Origin: JAVBSX01 sp051660685
GTDB lineage: Bacteria; Planctomycetota; Planctomycetia; Pirellulales; Thermoguttaceae
Reading direction: 5' to 3'
Assembly: GCA_051660685.1 (NCBI GenBank)
Contig: JBOFQB010000034.1
Location: 53,133-117,132 of the forward strand
Length of the DNA stretch: 64,000 nucleotides
Shown here: piece after piece, positions 8,180-16,639 of the stretch
Numbering within the stretch: position 1 is the stretch's first letter
How the letters are laid out: each line of letters opens with the position of its first letter
Notes under the pieces: model-generated
What the model was told of the DNA's origin: nothing
The model's database searches: none
What the model saw: only the letters and a program-made list of their open reading frames with translations
Made by a program: the position numbers and the translations under genes

Positions 8180-9184
8180 ATGCTCGAAATTCAGGGCGTA
8201 CAACCAACTGAGGATATGACAAAGTTGACAGTTGATTCGGTTCAAAGTGCGTTTGAGTTTTGTCGGCGATATACAAGGACGCATTACGAAAATTTTTCCG
8301 TCGCAACCTTTTTGTTGCCCAAAAAATGGCGATCCGCCTTTTACGCCGTTTATGCCTATTGTCGTTTTGCCGATGATTTGGCTGATGAAAGCGAAACGCC
8401 CGAAATAGCGATTGAACGACTTGATTCATGGAACCGTGATTTGGATCGCTGTTTTGAAGGTCATGCCGAACATCCCATTTTCGTTGCATTGAAAGAAACG
8501 GTTCATCAATATCAGATTCCCAAGAAACCGTTTGCCGATCTGTTGATTGCATTTCGTCGGGATCAAACACAAAATCGATATGCGGACATCAACGATCTGC
8601 TCGATTATTGTCAATATTCGGCTGATCCGGTTGGACGAATCATCCTCTATCTCGCGGTCAACGCTGAAAATGCCGGACCAATCAGCGAGGAGATGTTTGC
8701 CTATTCCGATTCGATTTGCAGCGGATTGCAATTGGCCAATTTTTGGCAGGATGTTGCAAGAGATTGGACCCGAAATCGGATTTATATTCCGAAACAGGTT
8801 GCGGAACAATTTGGCGTTGATGTGGAACAACGGCTCATGCAACCGATTGGTTCGAGAAAACCAACCGATTCGGCCCGGGAAATGATGCAGTATCTGGTTC
8901 AGGATGCAAGAACTCGACTCAAATTTGGCGAACCTTTAATTCGGCTTGTTCCGAAACTGTTGCGAACCGATTTGCGTCTGTTTATCAACGGGGGATTAGC
9001 TGTTTTGGATGCAATCGAAAACATCGACTACGACATTTGGAATCGGCGTCCCATTGTCACAAAATGGAAAAAGTTCGTTCTTCTTATGAACGCTTTGCTT
9101 TATACCAAGTCATCATTTTATCAACGGCAAAGGGACAGAGCCGGTTCAAAAAGTAGAGTATTTGAGCCGGGAAATACGGAATAA
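8180..9184 (+). CDS. hpnC: Squalene synthase-like protein HpnC
   Basis: Trans-isoprenyl diphosphate synthase (squalene/phytoene synthase family), 334 residues. HpnC, with HpnD and HpnE, makes squalene from farnesyl diphosphate for hopanoid synthesis. Seen: NFSVATFLLPKKWR typical of HpnC, the first aspartate motif DDLAD at 65-69, and the second, QDVARDW, around residue 190. The start is uncertain: the frame runs back to 8093 through a mobile-type repeat and a C-rich tract (8137-8178), so ATG 8180 is preferred, with ATG 8216 as alternative. No Shine-Dalgarno sequence precedes it. Its last 101 bp overlap the 3' end of the convergent SDR gene. hpnD, hpnE and shc are not in the window. Confidence 0.85.
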   Translation: MLEIQGVQPTEDMTKLTVDSVQSAFEFCRRYTRTHYENFSVATFLLPKKWRSAFYAVYAYCRFADDLADESETPEIAIERLDSWNRDLDRCFEGHAEHPIFVALKETVHQYQIPKKPFADLLIAFRRDQTQNRYADINDLLDYCQYSADPVGRIILYLAVNAENAGPISEEMFAYSDSICSGLQLANFWQDVARDWTRNRIYIPKQVAEQFGVDVEQRLMQPIGSRKPTDSAREMMQYLVQDARTRLKFGEPLIRLVPKLLRTDLRLFINGGLAVLDAIENIDYDIWNRRPIVTKWKKFVLLMNALLYTKSSFYQRQRDRAGSKSRVFEPGNTE

Positions 9185-9929
9185 TCCGGTGTTTGCCCGA
9201 TTTCATTGCGAGAACCATTTTTTGGGCAACCGATTCAGGTGAAACCATATGATGCGTCGGAAAATCAGGGGAACTGCTTGTATCCAAAAGGGAATCGAAA
9301 AATTCCGTTTTGGTTGTTCCCGGACTGACAAGGAGAACGTCAATCTTTTCGGAATACAGTTCAGCTCGTAAGGTTTCACTGAGACCTGAAACGGCGAATT
9401 TTGCAGCACCATAAGCCCCGAAATGGGGAACTCCTCGTAAACCAACAATGGAGCCGAGAAAGACGATCAAGGGACGGATTCCAAGATGAACCCTGTTTGA
9501 ATCGTTTGCCGATTCCTGCAAAAGAGGAATCGCGGTATTCGTCAACGACAGAGCGGAAAAGTAGTTCACCTCCATTAACCGTTGTGCCAATTCGTCCGAA
9601 GTCTCCTCAATCAACGCTGTTGCCCCAACCCCCGCATTGTTAATCAAAACATCAAGACCGCCCAGTTGCAATCGGGCTGTCTCAATCGCAAGGTTCCGAA
9701 CGGACGAATCGGTTACATCTCCGCAAATGAGATGAACATGAGGAGCCGATTCCGATTCGCCAAACCGCGCAACAATTTCCGCTCGCAACTGTTCAAGTTT
9801 TTCCTGACGTCGAGCTAATAGAACTAGATCAGCCCCTTCCCGGGCCAATTCGAGAGCGAGCGCGCGACCGATTCCTGAAGAAGCTCCAGTTAGCAACACA
9901 CGCGATTTTTTTAAGGTACGTCGGGACAT
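9084..9929 (-). CDS. Short-chain dehydrogenase/reductase
   Basis: Classical SDR of 281 residues. The cofactor-binding TGASSGIG is at 14-21, NNAG at 97-100, and the catalytic set S160, Y173 and K177 is complete with the standard spacing (GSIVG... YGAAK). The C-terminus extends into a hydrophobic segment (IIPYFPAQILYFLNRLCPFAVDKMM), as in SDRs that act on lipids or attach to membranes. The gene runs against hpnC with a 101-bp tail-to-tail overlap. Thioredoxin lies 23 bp upstream in the same direction. The substrate is unknown; a role near hopanoid metabolism would rest only on position. Confidence 0.88.
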   Translation of the reverse strand: MSRRTLKKSRVLLTGASSGIGRALALELAREGADLVLLARRQEKLEQLRAEIVARFGESESAPHVHLICGDVTDSSVRNLAIETARLQLGGLDVLINNAGVGATALIEETSDELAQRLMEVNYFSALSLTNTAIPLLQESANDSNRVHLGIRPLIVFLGSIVGLRGVPHFGAYGAAKFAVSGLSETLRAELYSEKIDVLLVSPGTTKTEFFDSLLDTSSSPDFPTHHMVSPESVAQKMVLAMKSGKHRIIPYFPAQILYFLNRLCPFAVDKMMTWYKAKRS

Positions 9930-9952
9930 CTGAAACAGACCTTTAATCCCTT

Positions 9953-10273
9953 CTATGCCGATTTAATTGCATTTTCAAGGGCCGTTTCCTGTTGCAGTCC
10001 GACAAAACGGTTGACCATTTGACCGTTTTTGAACAAAATCAGAGTTGGAATACTCGAAATATCATAGGTTTTAGCAACCGAAGAAAGAGCATCTGTGTCA
10101 ACTTTAATAATTTTGGCGGTGTTGCCCAATTTCGCAGCCAATGAATGTAAGACGGGAACCTGCATACGACAAGGACCACACCATGTTGCAAAAAAATCAA
10201 CGAGGACGACCCCGGATTCTATCTGCTGTTGGAATTCCGCTTCAGTTTTAACTTCAAGAACAAGTTCGCTCAT
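9953..10273 (-). CDS. trxA: Thioredoxin
   Basis: Small dithiol oxidoreductase of 106 residues, normal length for the family. The active site WCGPC has its cysteines at C32 and C35, with a typical FFATWCGPCR context, and the cis-proline loop ISSIPTLILFKNG follows. It reduces disulfides in cytoplasmic proteins using thioredoxin reductase. It lies upstream of and in the same direction as the SDR gene (23 bp gap), so they may share a transcript. Upstream begins a long non-coding stretch with repeats. Confidence 0.95.
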   Translation of the reverse strand: MSELVLEVKTEAEFQQQIESGVVLVDFFATWCGPCRMQVPVLHSLAAKLGNTAKIIKVDTDALSSVAKTYDISSIPTLILFKNGQMVNRFVGLQQETALENAIKSA

Positions 10274-10358
10274 TGGAAATACCTTTCCGCTTGTTAGAAC
10301 AAAGAAACAGTAAAAAAAAACGATTGTATTCTGGTTTTGGTGAAACCAATCTGTCGTC

Positions 10359-10432
10359 GTTTAACCGCAGAACAACATTTTGTGTCTATTTTAACGGTTC
10401 TGAACGCACAATACGTTGTATCACAGCTAAAC
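10359..10432. repeat. Family-A BIME: two inverted REP-like hairpins, degenerate copy
   Basis: A 74-bp unit starting GTTTAACCGC and ending CAGCTAAAC. It is the reverse-orientation counterpart of 17586-17658: the middle TATTTTAACGGTTCT matches, reverse-complemented, the linker AGAACCGTTAAAATA there. One hairpin (AGAACAACATTTTGT) has lost some pairing, as an older copy would; the other (CAATACGTTGTATCA) is better preserved. Confidence 0.75.
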
Positions 10433-10690
10433 ATTGCGAGATGAAATGAGATCAAATTTTCCCCATACTTTCTCAAACACCAATCGACAGTTTATATTTA
10501 TTGACTGTTGCTAAGGTGTTCTCACGCTTATCATGGACCAAAAAAGCGAATCATACAGAGAGCCTATCAAAAAGGAAACCGTGTTTATTATACGCCGTCT
10601 CGCCGGTTTTGTATAGAGTCATTTTGGCCGTTTAAGAGTTTGCGCAGTCCGCTAAGAAGTTTTGCGAAAAGGAGCAATTATCATTTTTGA

Positions 10691-10763
10691 ACCACGAAAA
10701 TCACAAAAAACACGAAAACCTCACAAAATACCCGTTTTTCGTGTTTTTCGTGTCTTTAGTGGT
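10691..10763. repeat. Long inverted repeat related to family D centre
   Basis: The left arm (ACCACGAAAATCACAAAA then AACACGAAAA) pairs with the right arm (TTTTTCGTGTTTTTCG then TGTCTTTAGTGGT) around a short AT-rich centre, making one long imperfect hairpin. The words ACCACGAAA and TTTAGTGGT are shared with the centre of the MITE-like elements at 7974 and 62879. There is no T-run after it, so it is not an obvious intrinsic terminator. Confidence 0.65.
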
Positions 10764-11126
10764 AAAAACAAACCCGTCTGACCCGGCTCGGTTCAAAGCG
10801 CAAAATCAAACTTGTTAGCAGTCTGGAGTTTGCGAGCAGAAAATTCTGTGTCCGCATTTGCGACTTGGGTCGGTTCGTCAGCAACGACCCGGTTATAAAC
10901 CGTCCGCCGCAAAAACTCAAGCTCCCTTGGAGTGATCTGTATCCCGTTTTGAGCGGTTTACTGCGAAATTTTGAGGATTGTAGGGAATATGACGGACTTG
11001 ATTCCCTCTTGCCCATTTTTTTGCGGGAAAGTGACGATCTTCTTCCGTTAGATCGCCAAAAAACATACTACCTTTATTCTAAACGTTCTTTTCCCCTTTC
11101 ACAATTTCAGTCAACGAGGTCACGCA

Positions 11127-11651
11127 ATGGTCGATCAAGCAGATCAGGTCGGTTCAGAATCCCAAACACTTGGTAAAGAAGGTTTTGTCCAAGAAGAGGA
11201 AGATACCTTGAAAGATATGTATCTCTCTTTTCGTCTCGGTGATGAGGATTACTGTCTGGAAATTCGTCACGTCACTGAAATCGTCGGGATGCAGAAAGTA
11301 ACGGAAGTTCCGGACATGCCGCATTACGTCAAAGGGGTCGTCAATCTGCGCGGGCAGGTCATTCCCGTCATTGACATGCGATTACGGTTCAATATGCCGG
11401 GTCGGGATTATGACGAACGAACCTGTATCGTCGTTATTAGTTTACATGGCGGTCAGGTCGGTCTGGTCGTCGATACCGTCAACGAAGTCCGCTCAATCGA
11501 AGAGTCCAACGTTTCCCCCCCTCCTAAAAGTGGAGGTGTCCCAAGTGCCGCCTACATTCGCGGACTCGGTAAAGTCGGTGATGAAGTCAAAATTATTCTC
11601 GACGCCAATAAATTGCTCTTTGAAGACGAAATGAGCAATCTCGCTATGTAA
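11127..11651 (+). CDS. cheW: Chemotaxis coupling protein CheW
   Basis: CheW links chemoreceptors to the kinase CheA at receptor arrays. The 174-residue protein has an acidic, polar N-terminal extension of about 28 residues followed by one CheW domain: YLSFRLGDEDYCLEIRHVTEIV, then VKGVVNLRGQVIPVIDMRLRF, the family's most conserved segment, and VGLVVDTVNEV. The GAGGTCACGCAATG context gives a plausible ribosome-binding site. No CheA, receptor or flagellar gene is in the window, so the pathway it serves cannot be told. A short hairpin with a T-run follows (11678-11695). Confidence 0.93.
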   Translation: MVDQADQVGSESQTLGKEGFVQEEEDTLKDMYLSFRLGDEDYCLEIRHVTEIVGMQKVTEVPDMPHYVKGVVNLRGQVIPVIDMRLRFNMPGRDYDERTCIVVISLHGGQVGLVVDTVNEVRSIEESNVSPPPKSGGVPSAAYIRGLGKVGDEVKIILDANKLLFEDEMSNLAM

Positions 11652-11677
11652 TCTGGAAAACGGGAAGTAATCTGGAG

Positions 11678-11695
11678 AACGACAGATCGTTTTTT
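11678..11695 (+). terminator. Weak intrinsic terminator-like hairpin after cheW
   Basis: AACGA and TCGTT form a 5-bp stem around a CAGA loop, followed directly by a T-run. The stem is short and not G+C-rich, so it may be inefficient. It lies 27 bp after the cheW stop. Confidence 0.35.
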
Positions 11696-11763
11696 GGGAT
11701 GTTGCCCGCAAAGTACAGGGAAACAGAAAATTGGCGCAACCTTGAGAAAGACGGGGCGGACAC

Positions 11764-12714
11764 CTATTGTCCGATCCCCGCTTTCTGTCTTGTTCGGTAT
11801 TTTTCAGGAACCGTTGGGGTCGCGCCCGCTTGAGTGCAAATATATCCCGCATATTCGTTCGCCTCTTCGTTGATCTGCTCAAGTCGTGTCGAATCGAGAA
11901 AACCGAGAATTGCGGCTGCTGTAAACGCATCTCCCGCTCCAACGGTATCTGCAATTGCTGAATGTTCAACGGGAAAACCGGGATGATCGGACACGTCATT
12001 TTCACAAAGGAGCAGACTGCCGTTTGGACCCCGGGTTACAATCAGCAGACGATAATCGAAGCGACGAAGCAACCATTTTGCCTGTTCTTTTAACCCCTCA
12101 CCTGGAATGTCCAACAGGTTGACAAGAAGGAGCAATTCTTCATCGTTCAGTTTCAAAACATTCGCCAATTCAAGCCGTTGTAAAATCATCTCCCGAGAAT
12201 AAAATGGGGCTCTCAAATTCAAATCGAGTACACGAAGTGCTTCTTGGGAACAATGTTGGAGCATTTTACGAATCGACTCTTGGGAGGTGACACAGCGACT
12301 TGCAAGGGAACCGAAACAAACGGCGTCCGCCTGATTCACGCAGTTCAAATTTTCTTCTGAACAGCGAATAAAATCCCAAGCGACATTCTCATGAATGGTA
12401 AAGGTAGGAACACCCTTTTCGTCAATCACGACTCCGACTGTCCCGGTTGGGCTATTTTCACAATGCTGCACTAGGTCCGTTGAGAGACCGATTGATTGGA
12501 AAAAGGCCAATAAATCATGACCGAGTTTGTCTGTTCCAACAGCGGAAATGAGGGACGAAGCAGCACCGAGACATTGGGCATGATAGGCGAAATTTGCGGG
12601 TGCTCCGCCCGGTTTGGCTCCATTGGGCAACAAATCCCAAAGGACTTCGCCGATTGCGACGATTTTGTGAGACGGGGTCATTTCGGGCAACACAACCTTT
12701 TGTAATGATGTCAT
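11764..12714 (-). CDS. PfkB-family carbohydrate kinase (fructokinase-like)
   Basis: Ribokinase-fold sugar kinase of about 316 residues. The sugar-binding N-terminal signature is VAIGEVLWDLLPNGAKPGGAPANFAYH and the C-terminal signature DTVGAGDAFTAA, with its catalytic Asp, is around residue 260. The GGAPANFA variant is most like bacterial fructokinases, but other sugars are possible. The start is placed at MTSLQKVV (12714); the longer frame to 12753 and a shorter start (MTPSHKIVAIGE, 12681) are alternatives. No sugar transporter or regulator is adjacent. The gene converges on cheW. Confidence 0.88.
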   Translation of the reverse strand: MTSLQKVVLPEMTPSHKIVAIGEVLWDLLPNGAKPGGAPANFAYHAQCLGAASSLISAVGTDKLGHDLLAFFQSIGLSTDLVQHCENSPTGTVGVVIDEKGVPTFTIHENVAWDFIRCSEENLNCVNQADAVCFGSLASRCVTSQESIRKMLQHCSQEALRVLDLNLRAPFYSREMILQRLELANVLKLNDEELLLLVNLLDIPGEGLKEQAKWLLRRFDYRLLIVTRGPNGSLLLCENDVSDHPGFPVEHSAIADTVGAGDAFTAAAILGFLDSTRLEQINEEANEYAGYICTQAGATPTVPEKYRTRQKAGIGQ

Positions 12715-13091
12715 AATAGAGAAAGGGTGTACGAGATACTTAGGGCATTTCAAAAATCATGTATGTCTCACAACTCCGGGGATTGTCTTTACCTTTCTAA
12801 AGTCAAGAAGGGTGAAAAAATAGACCGATTATTGAAATGTTCGAGTGTCCTGCTAACATAAAAAAAAGTGGGATGCAGACGCTGAAAGTCAGGCGACCTT
12901 TGTAGGAAAAAGTCGTCGTTCGAGCGAGGACCGCATTGTAACCCGGGGTGAAACGCAACGTAACCCCGGGTTTATAGAATTAGGTCGTCCTCAACGGGAC
13001 GACAAAGGGACACAGCATAAGCGTGTCAGACGAATTGTATCTGCTGACTTTGATGCAACACTCTCGTAAAATTTAACAAAAGAGGAAACGG
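12715..13091. repeat. 377-bp non-coding stretch with CCCGGGGT-type palindromes
   Basis: Positions about 12937-12972 carry GTAACCCGGGGTGAAACGC and ACGTAACCCCGGGTTT, facing copies of a CCCGGGG-centred palindrome. Next, at about 12983-13004, comes GTCGTCCTCAACGGGACGAC, a short hairpin. The same combination (an ACCCGGGG-type element followed by a GTCGTCCCAACGGGAC-type element) recurs at 47620-47690, and a relative at 60625-60680. No minimal nucleotidyltransferase gene is present here, which matters for the HepT-like gene that follows. Confidence 0.65.
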
Positions 13092-13514
13092 ATGAACCCC
13101 GACGATATACGTTGGCGACAACGGTTCGATCATTACGAAAAAGCGGTTCGGCAACTCGAAAAGGCGTGCCGTTTACAGGTTTATTCCGAACTGGAGGTTG
13201 CCGGAATGGTTCAAACCTTTATGTTCACGTTTGAACTGGCTTGGAAAACGCTCAAAGATTATCTGTTTTTTAACGGATTTGAGGTCAATTCTCCTCGAGA
13301 CGCGATCAAAAAGGGGTTCGAGGTGCGATTACTCAACGAAGATGACGCTGAAACACTGCTCGATGCACTCAGCAAACGGAACGCCTTGTCGCACACTTAT
13401 GACGAAGTGACAGCAGAATGGTCTGTACGGCTGATTAAAAACGATTATGCGCCGGTTTTAAGCCGACTTTATGCAACATTAGACAAGAAGAAATACGATG
13501 ACAAGCTCCGTTAG
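13092..13514 (+). CDS. HepT-like HEPN protein (HI0074 family), apparently without its MntA partner
   Basis: All-alpha HEPN protein of 140 residues in the nucleotidyltransferase-substrate-binding (HI0074) family. It carries the complete HepT motif R-x4-H-x-Y as RNALSHTY, with R96, H101 and Y103. In characterised MntA/HepT toxin-antitoxin pairs, HepT is an RNase-type toxin and the minimal nucleotidyltransferase MntA inactivates it by AMPylating the tyrosine of this motif. Here neither flank encodes an MntA; both sides are repeats. A good AGAGGAAACGG site precedes the ATG. Either the antitoxin is elsewhere, or the protein is harmless or has another role. A family-A BIME follows 12 bp after the stop. 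Confidence 0.85.
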   Translation: MNPDDIRWRQRFDHYEKAVRQLEKACRLQVYSELEVAGMVQTFMFTFELAWKTLKDYLFFNGFEVNSPRDAIKKGFEVRLLNEDDAETLLDALSKRNALSHTYDEVTAEWSVRLIKNDYAPVLSRLYATLDKKKYDDKLR

Positions 13515-13526
13515 GAGCGACCTCAT

Positions 13527-13596
13527 GTTTAGCCGCGATACAACGTATCGCGCTCTGAGATTTCAATACGCGCGGAACGTTGTTCCTCGGCTAAAC
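13527..13596. repeat. Family-A BIME: two inverted REP-like hairpins
   Basis: A 70-bp unit starting GTTTAGCCGC and ending CGGCTAAAC. Hairpin 1 has stem CGCGATAC/GTATCGCG with loop AAC; hairpin 2 has stem GGAAC/GTTCC with loop GTT. The linker CTGAGATTTCAATACG resembles the linker at 58564-58583. Confidence 0.85.
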
Positions 13597-13723
13597 GACT
13601 TTTTTTGGCGGTTCTTTGTAACCGACGGGAAATAAACCGTCATTCTGTATTGAGTGTTCAGACTTTTAACCGTAAAATTTCAGATGGTCTGAACCCCTTT
13701 TTCCTTCCCCCGATTCTGATTCC

Positions 13724-16639
13724 ATGTCCCAAACCCGTTGTTCTCAATGCGGCAGTCCCGTTGACGCCGATCATCCCAACCAACCATGTCCCGCCTGTTT
13801 GTTAGAATTGGCGGTTCAAGGAGATTCGGTTTGCTCTTGTGCAAGGACGGAAGAGGTCGAATCGGTCTCTTCGACGCAAATGCTGGAATTAGAACAGGTT
13901 CAAGCGGCGTTTCCGCAGTTGGAAATTATCGGTCCAATCGGTCGGGGCGGTATGGGAACTGTTTTTAAGGCGAAACAGCCGAAATTGGACCGTTTTATTG
14001 CCTTAAAAATCCTTTCTTCGGAATTGGCGGGGAAACCAACTTTTGCCGAACGGTTTGCGAGAGAGGGAAAATTGTTGGCCCGACTGTCACATCCGAACAT
14101 TGTGACCGTTTATGATTTTGGGCAAACCGAAATGATGGACGCAAAGGGGCAACCGATCACGGTCTTCTATCTCCTGCTCGAATATGTCGAGGGGGTCAAT
14201 CTTCGTTTGGCAATGAGGGAGGAGCGGTTTCGACCGGAACAGGCAATTGTGATTGTCCCGAAAATTTGTGAAGCGTTGCAATATGCACATGAACAAGGGG
14301 TTGTACATCGGGACATAAAGCCGGAAAACATTTTGCTGGACACGAAAGGTCGGATCAAAATTGCCGATTTTGGACTGGGCAAGTTGACAGTTGCGGGAGA
14401 AAAAGGGGTGAATCCTGATTCCGACCTGAAAAAGGAGAATCAGGAAAATTCTGTTGAACAGGCGAGAGAATTGCAGGAGCACTTCACAGCAACGGGTCAA
14501 ATTCTTGGGACGCCGAGTTATATGGCCCCAGAACAGTTCAATACGCCGCAAAATGTCGATCATCGGGCCGACATCTACTCACTTGGTGTTGTTTTTTACG
14601 AGTTGTTGACGGGGGAATTACCGCAAGGTTTTTTTCCGGTTCCAAGTGCAAAGACCCCGGTTGGGGCCGAAATTGACGAAATTGTCCTCAAAGCCTTAAA
14701 AAAAGATCGGGAATTGCGACAACAATCGGCTCAGGAACTGAAAACGGAGGTCGAGAGCGTCCACTTTCCGTCCGAACCAAAACCGATTGAATCGGTTGGA
14801 TCGACAGAAACGGCTGAGTCGGTTGAGCCAATTGGGCCGGTTGAAGCAAAACAAGGAGAGACCGCCGTTCAACCGAAACCGGCGAAGTTGCTCGATCAAC
14901 CTCTTGGAACCCAGCTTACCCTGCTCGCAATCGTCGTCTTTTTCGCTTTTCCCCTGCTCCTCTCGCTCCTTTCAATTGGAATCGGCTTGATTGGCGGAAA
15001 AACAGCATTGGGTCTCAGTGCCCATCTCGTCATTGTCGGCGAATGTCTCATTGCCCTTTGCCTGATTTACCTGATTGTCCGTTTTTCACTCAAACGGCAA
15101 GGAGTACGGCAGAACGGTCAGAATATAACAAACGGTCAAGAGATAACAGATGACCAAAGTGCGGTAAATGGTAAAGATAAGCAAAATGCAGCAAGCGGTC
15201 ACAACAAGGAAGGAGAGCAGATCGCAGAACCTTACATGTTTGGTTTCCCTCTTTGGGGTCTGCTCGTCATTTCGATTTTCGTATTCTGGTTCGGCTTACC
15301 CCGATTAGGTCTTGCTGAGCATATTTGGGTTACTTTTTTGCTTTTTGCCGTTTATCTGCTTGTTCGGTCCAGACTCAAACGACGGAGTATGCGGCAAAAG
15401 GGGCAAAGTGCATCAAATCGCCAGAATGAACAAAACGAAAAAAATGAACAAAATACACAGGGTAATCAATCGGGTATTTCACGTCCGTCGGGCCAATCTA
15501 TGGGACCCTTTTGGCCCTTACTCCCCCTTATTACTGGCGCATTCTGTTTCAACTCCGTCCACCTCACCGACTCCTCTCGGTTTGGTTTCCTTCGTCATTT
15601 ATGTCTTTGGGCGATTGCACTCTGTGTTCTCTACCTTCTTGGCAGGTTTATCCTTACACGACGGAGTATGCGGCAAAAGGGGCAAAGTGAGATGCAAGGA
15701 AGAACCGTTGCCCCCAATCAGCCCGGGTTGCCGTTTCCCGGACCTGCCCAACCTGTTGAGCCGTTTCAACCGTTTCAACCTGTTCCCGCTCAACCTGTTC
15801 AGGTCCAACTTGTTCCTGTCCAATCCGTCCAACGTGTCCAACCGCGACGAAACGGCTGTTTCTCCAGCTGTCTCCTCGTTCTACTCTTCTGCTTCGTCGG
15901 CGTCGTCCTTTTTGCCTTTATCAATTCAACTAACCCTGAAGGAGACCAAAATATGTTGGGTCTGTCACAACTTATATCCAATCATTCCGCTCGTGAGCCG
16001 TTTCTTAAAACTGTCGATGCAGCTGGACAGAGTGTTAGCATTGACTACCCGTCGATTCCCATTCTCACGTTCGGTCTCATCTCTCTCTGTCTGACTCTCG
16101 CGGTTATTGCCCTGTTTATCTGGTTGATTGTCAAAATTATCCGTCAAAATACAAACAACGGAAACGCGAGTCCTTTTTCTCCAACGGTTTCAACGCCGAC
16201 CCGATTTTGCACGAATTGCGGCTCTGCGGTTCCAGAAGGTTCCTACGCTTGCCCGAGTTGCGGTTTTGCAGCCCGATCCAAAAGGAATTTCTGCTATAAT
16301 TGTGGTTGTGCAACGAATCCTGAACAGGTGATTTGCACGAAATGCGGGGTATCACTGCAACAACCGTTTTTTGGCGGAATTCCGGGATTATCGGGGATGC
16401 CGGGAAGTGGGCCGTACAACCGAGTTGCAGCCGGATTGCTCGCGCTGCTGCTTGGTTGGATTGGCGTTCACAAATTTTATTTGGGGAGTTGGGGTTGGGG
16501 TCTGGTTTACCTTCTGTTCTTCTGGTCAGGCATTACTTGGATCGTCGGCATTATTGAAGGGGTTTTGTTCCTGACAATGAGCGATCAGGCGTTTGACCAA
16601 CGTTATAACCAAACGCAAACAAGTGCATTTCGTTGGTAA
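13724..16639 (+). CDS. Ser/Thr protein kinase with zinc ribbons, membrane repeats and TM2 domain
   Basis: PknB-type kinase of 971 residues. Order: an N-terminal zinc ribbon (CSQCG... CPAC, residues 6-24); the kinase domain with glycine loop GRGGMG at 73-78, Lys95, HRDIKPEN beginning at H195, DFGLGKL, and GTPSYMAPEQ; an acidic/Pro-rich linker; three membrane-plus-basic-tail units ending in RQ-GQ or RQKGQ words; a Pro/Gln-rich stretch; another membrane segment; two C-terminal zinc ribbons (CTNCG... CPSCG and CYNCG... CTKCG); and a TM2 domain (LLGWIGVHKFYLG). Two of the basic tails share an exact DNA word of over 25 bp (about 15384 and 15659), pointing to internal duplication. No Shine-Dalgarno sequence precedes the start, only a C-rich leader. 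An ECF-type sigma factor follows, a usual planctomycete pairing. Confidence 0.9.
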   Translation: MSQTRCSQCGSPVDADHPNQPCPACLLELAVQGDSVCSCARTEEVESVSSTQMLELEQVQAAFPQLEIIGPIGRGGMGTVFKAKQPKLDRFIALKILSSELAGKPTFAERFAREGKLLARLSHPNIVTVYDFGQTEMMDAKGQPITVFYLLLEYVEGVNLRLAMREERFRPEQAIVIVPKICEALQYAHEQGVVHRDIKPENILLDTKGRIKIADFGLGKLTVAGEKGVNPDSDLKKENQENSVEQARELQEHFTATGQILGTPSYMAPEQFNTPQNVDHRADIYSLGVVFYELLTGELPQGFFPVPSAKTPVGAEIDEIVLKALKKDRELRQQSAQELKTEVESVHFPSEPKPIESVGSTETAESVEPIGPVEAKQGETAVQPKPAKLLDQPLGTQLTLLAIVVFFAFPLLLSLLSIGIGLIGGKTALGLSAHLVIVGECLIALCLIYLIVRFSLKRQGVRQNGQNITNGQEITDDQSAVNGKDKQNAASGHNKEGEQIAEPYMFGFPLWGLLVISIFVFWFGLPRLGLAEHIWVTFLLFAVYLLVRSRLKRRSMRQKGQSASNRQNEQNEKNEQNTQGNQSGISRPSGQSMGPFWPLLPLITGAFCFNSVHLTDSSRFGFLRHLCLWAIALCVLYLLGRFILTRRSMRQKGQSEMQGRTVAPNQPGLPFPGPAQPVEPFQPFQPVPAQPVQVQLVPVQSVQRVQPRRNGCFSSCLLVLLFCFVGVVLFAFINSTNPEGDQNMLGLSQLISNHSAREPFLKTVDAAGQSVSIDYPSIPILTFGLISLCLTLAVIALFIWLIVKIIRQNTNNGNASPFSPTVSTPTRFCTNCGSAVPEGSYACPSCGFAARSKRNFCYNCGCATNPEQVICTKCGVSLQQPFFGGIPGLSGMPGSGPYNRVAAGLLALLLGWIGVHKFYLGSWGWGLVYLLFFWSGITWIVGIIEGVLFLTMSDQAFDQRYNQTQTSAFRW

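Larger units (their letters stand above)
10274..11126. other. 853-bp non-coding stretch between divergent trxA and cheW
   Basis: No convincing gene. It contains a full family-A BIME (10359-10432) and a long inverted repeat (10691-10763), described separately. Short open frames at 10508-10690, 10756-11016 and 10865-11176 have no recognisable features. The segment 10780-11100 is plain sequence that may carry the cheW promoter; no clear -35/-10 pair stands out. Confidence 0.6.

Noticed and set aside
10508..10690. 60-codon plus-strand frame between trxA and cheW
   Set aside because: No ribosome-binding site, no recognisable motif, and basic low-information composition.
15312..16094. 260-codon plus-strand frame inside the kinase gene
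   Set aside because: It overlaps the kinase in another frame; the kinase frame has recognisable domains on both sides, this one none.
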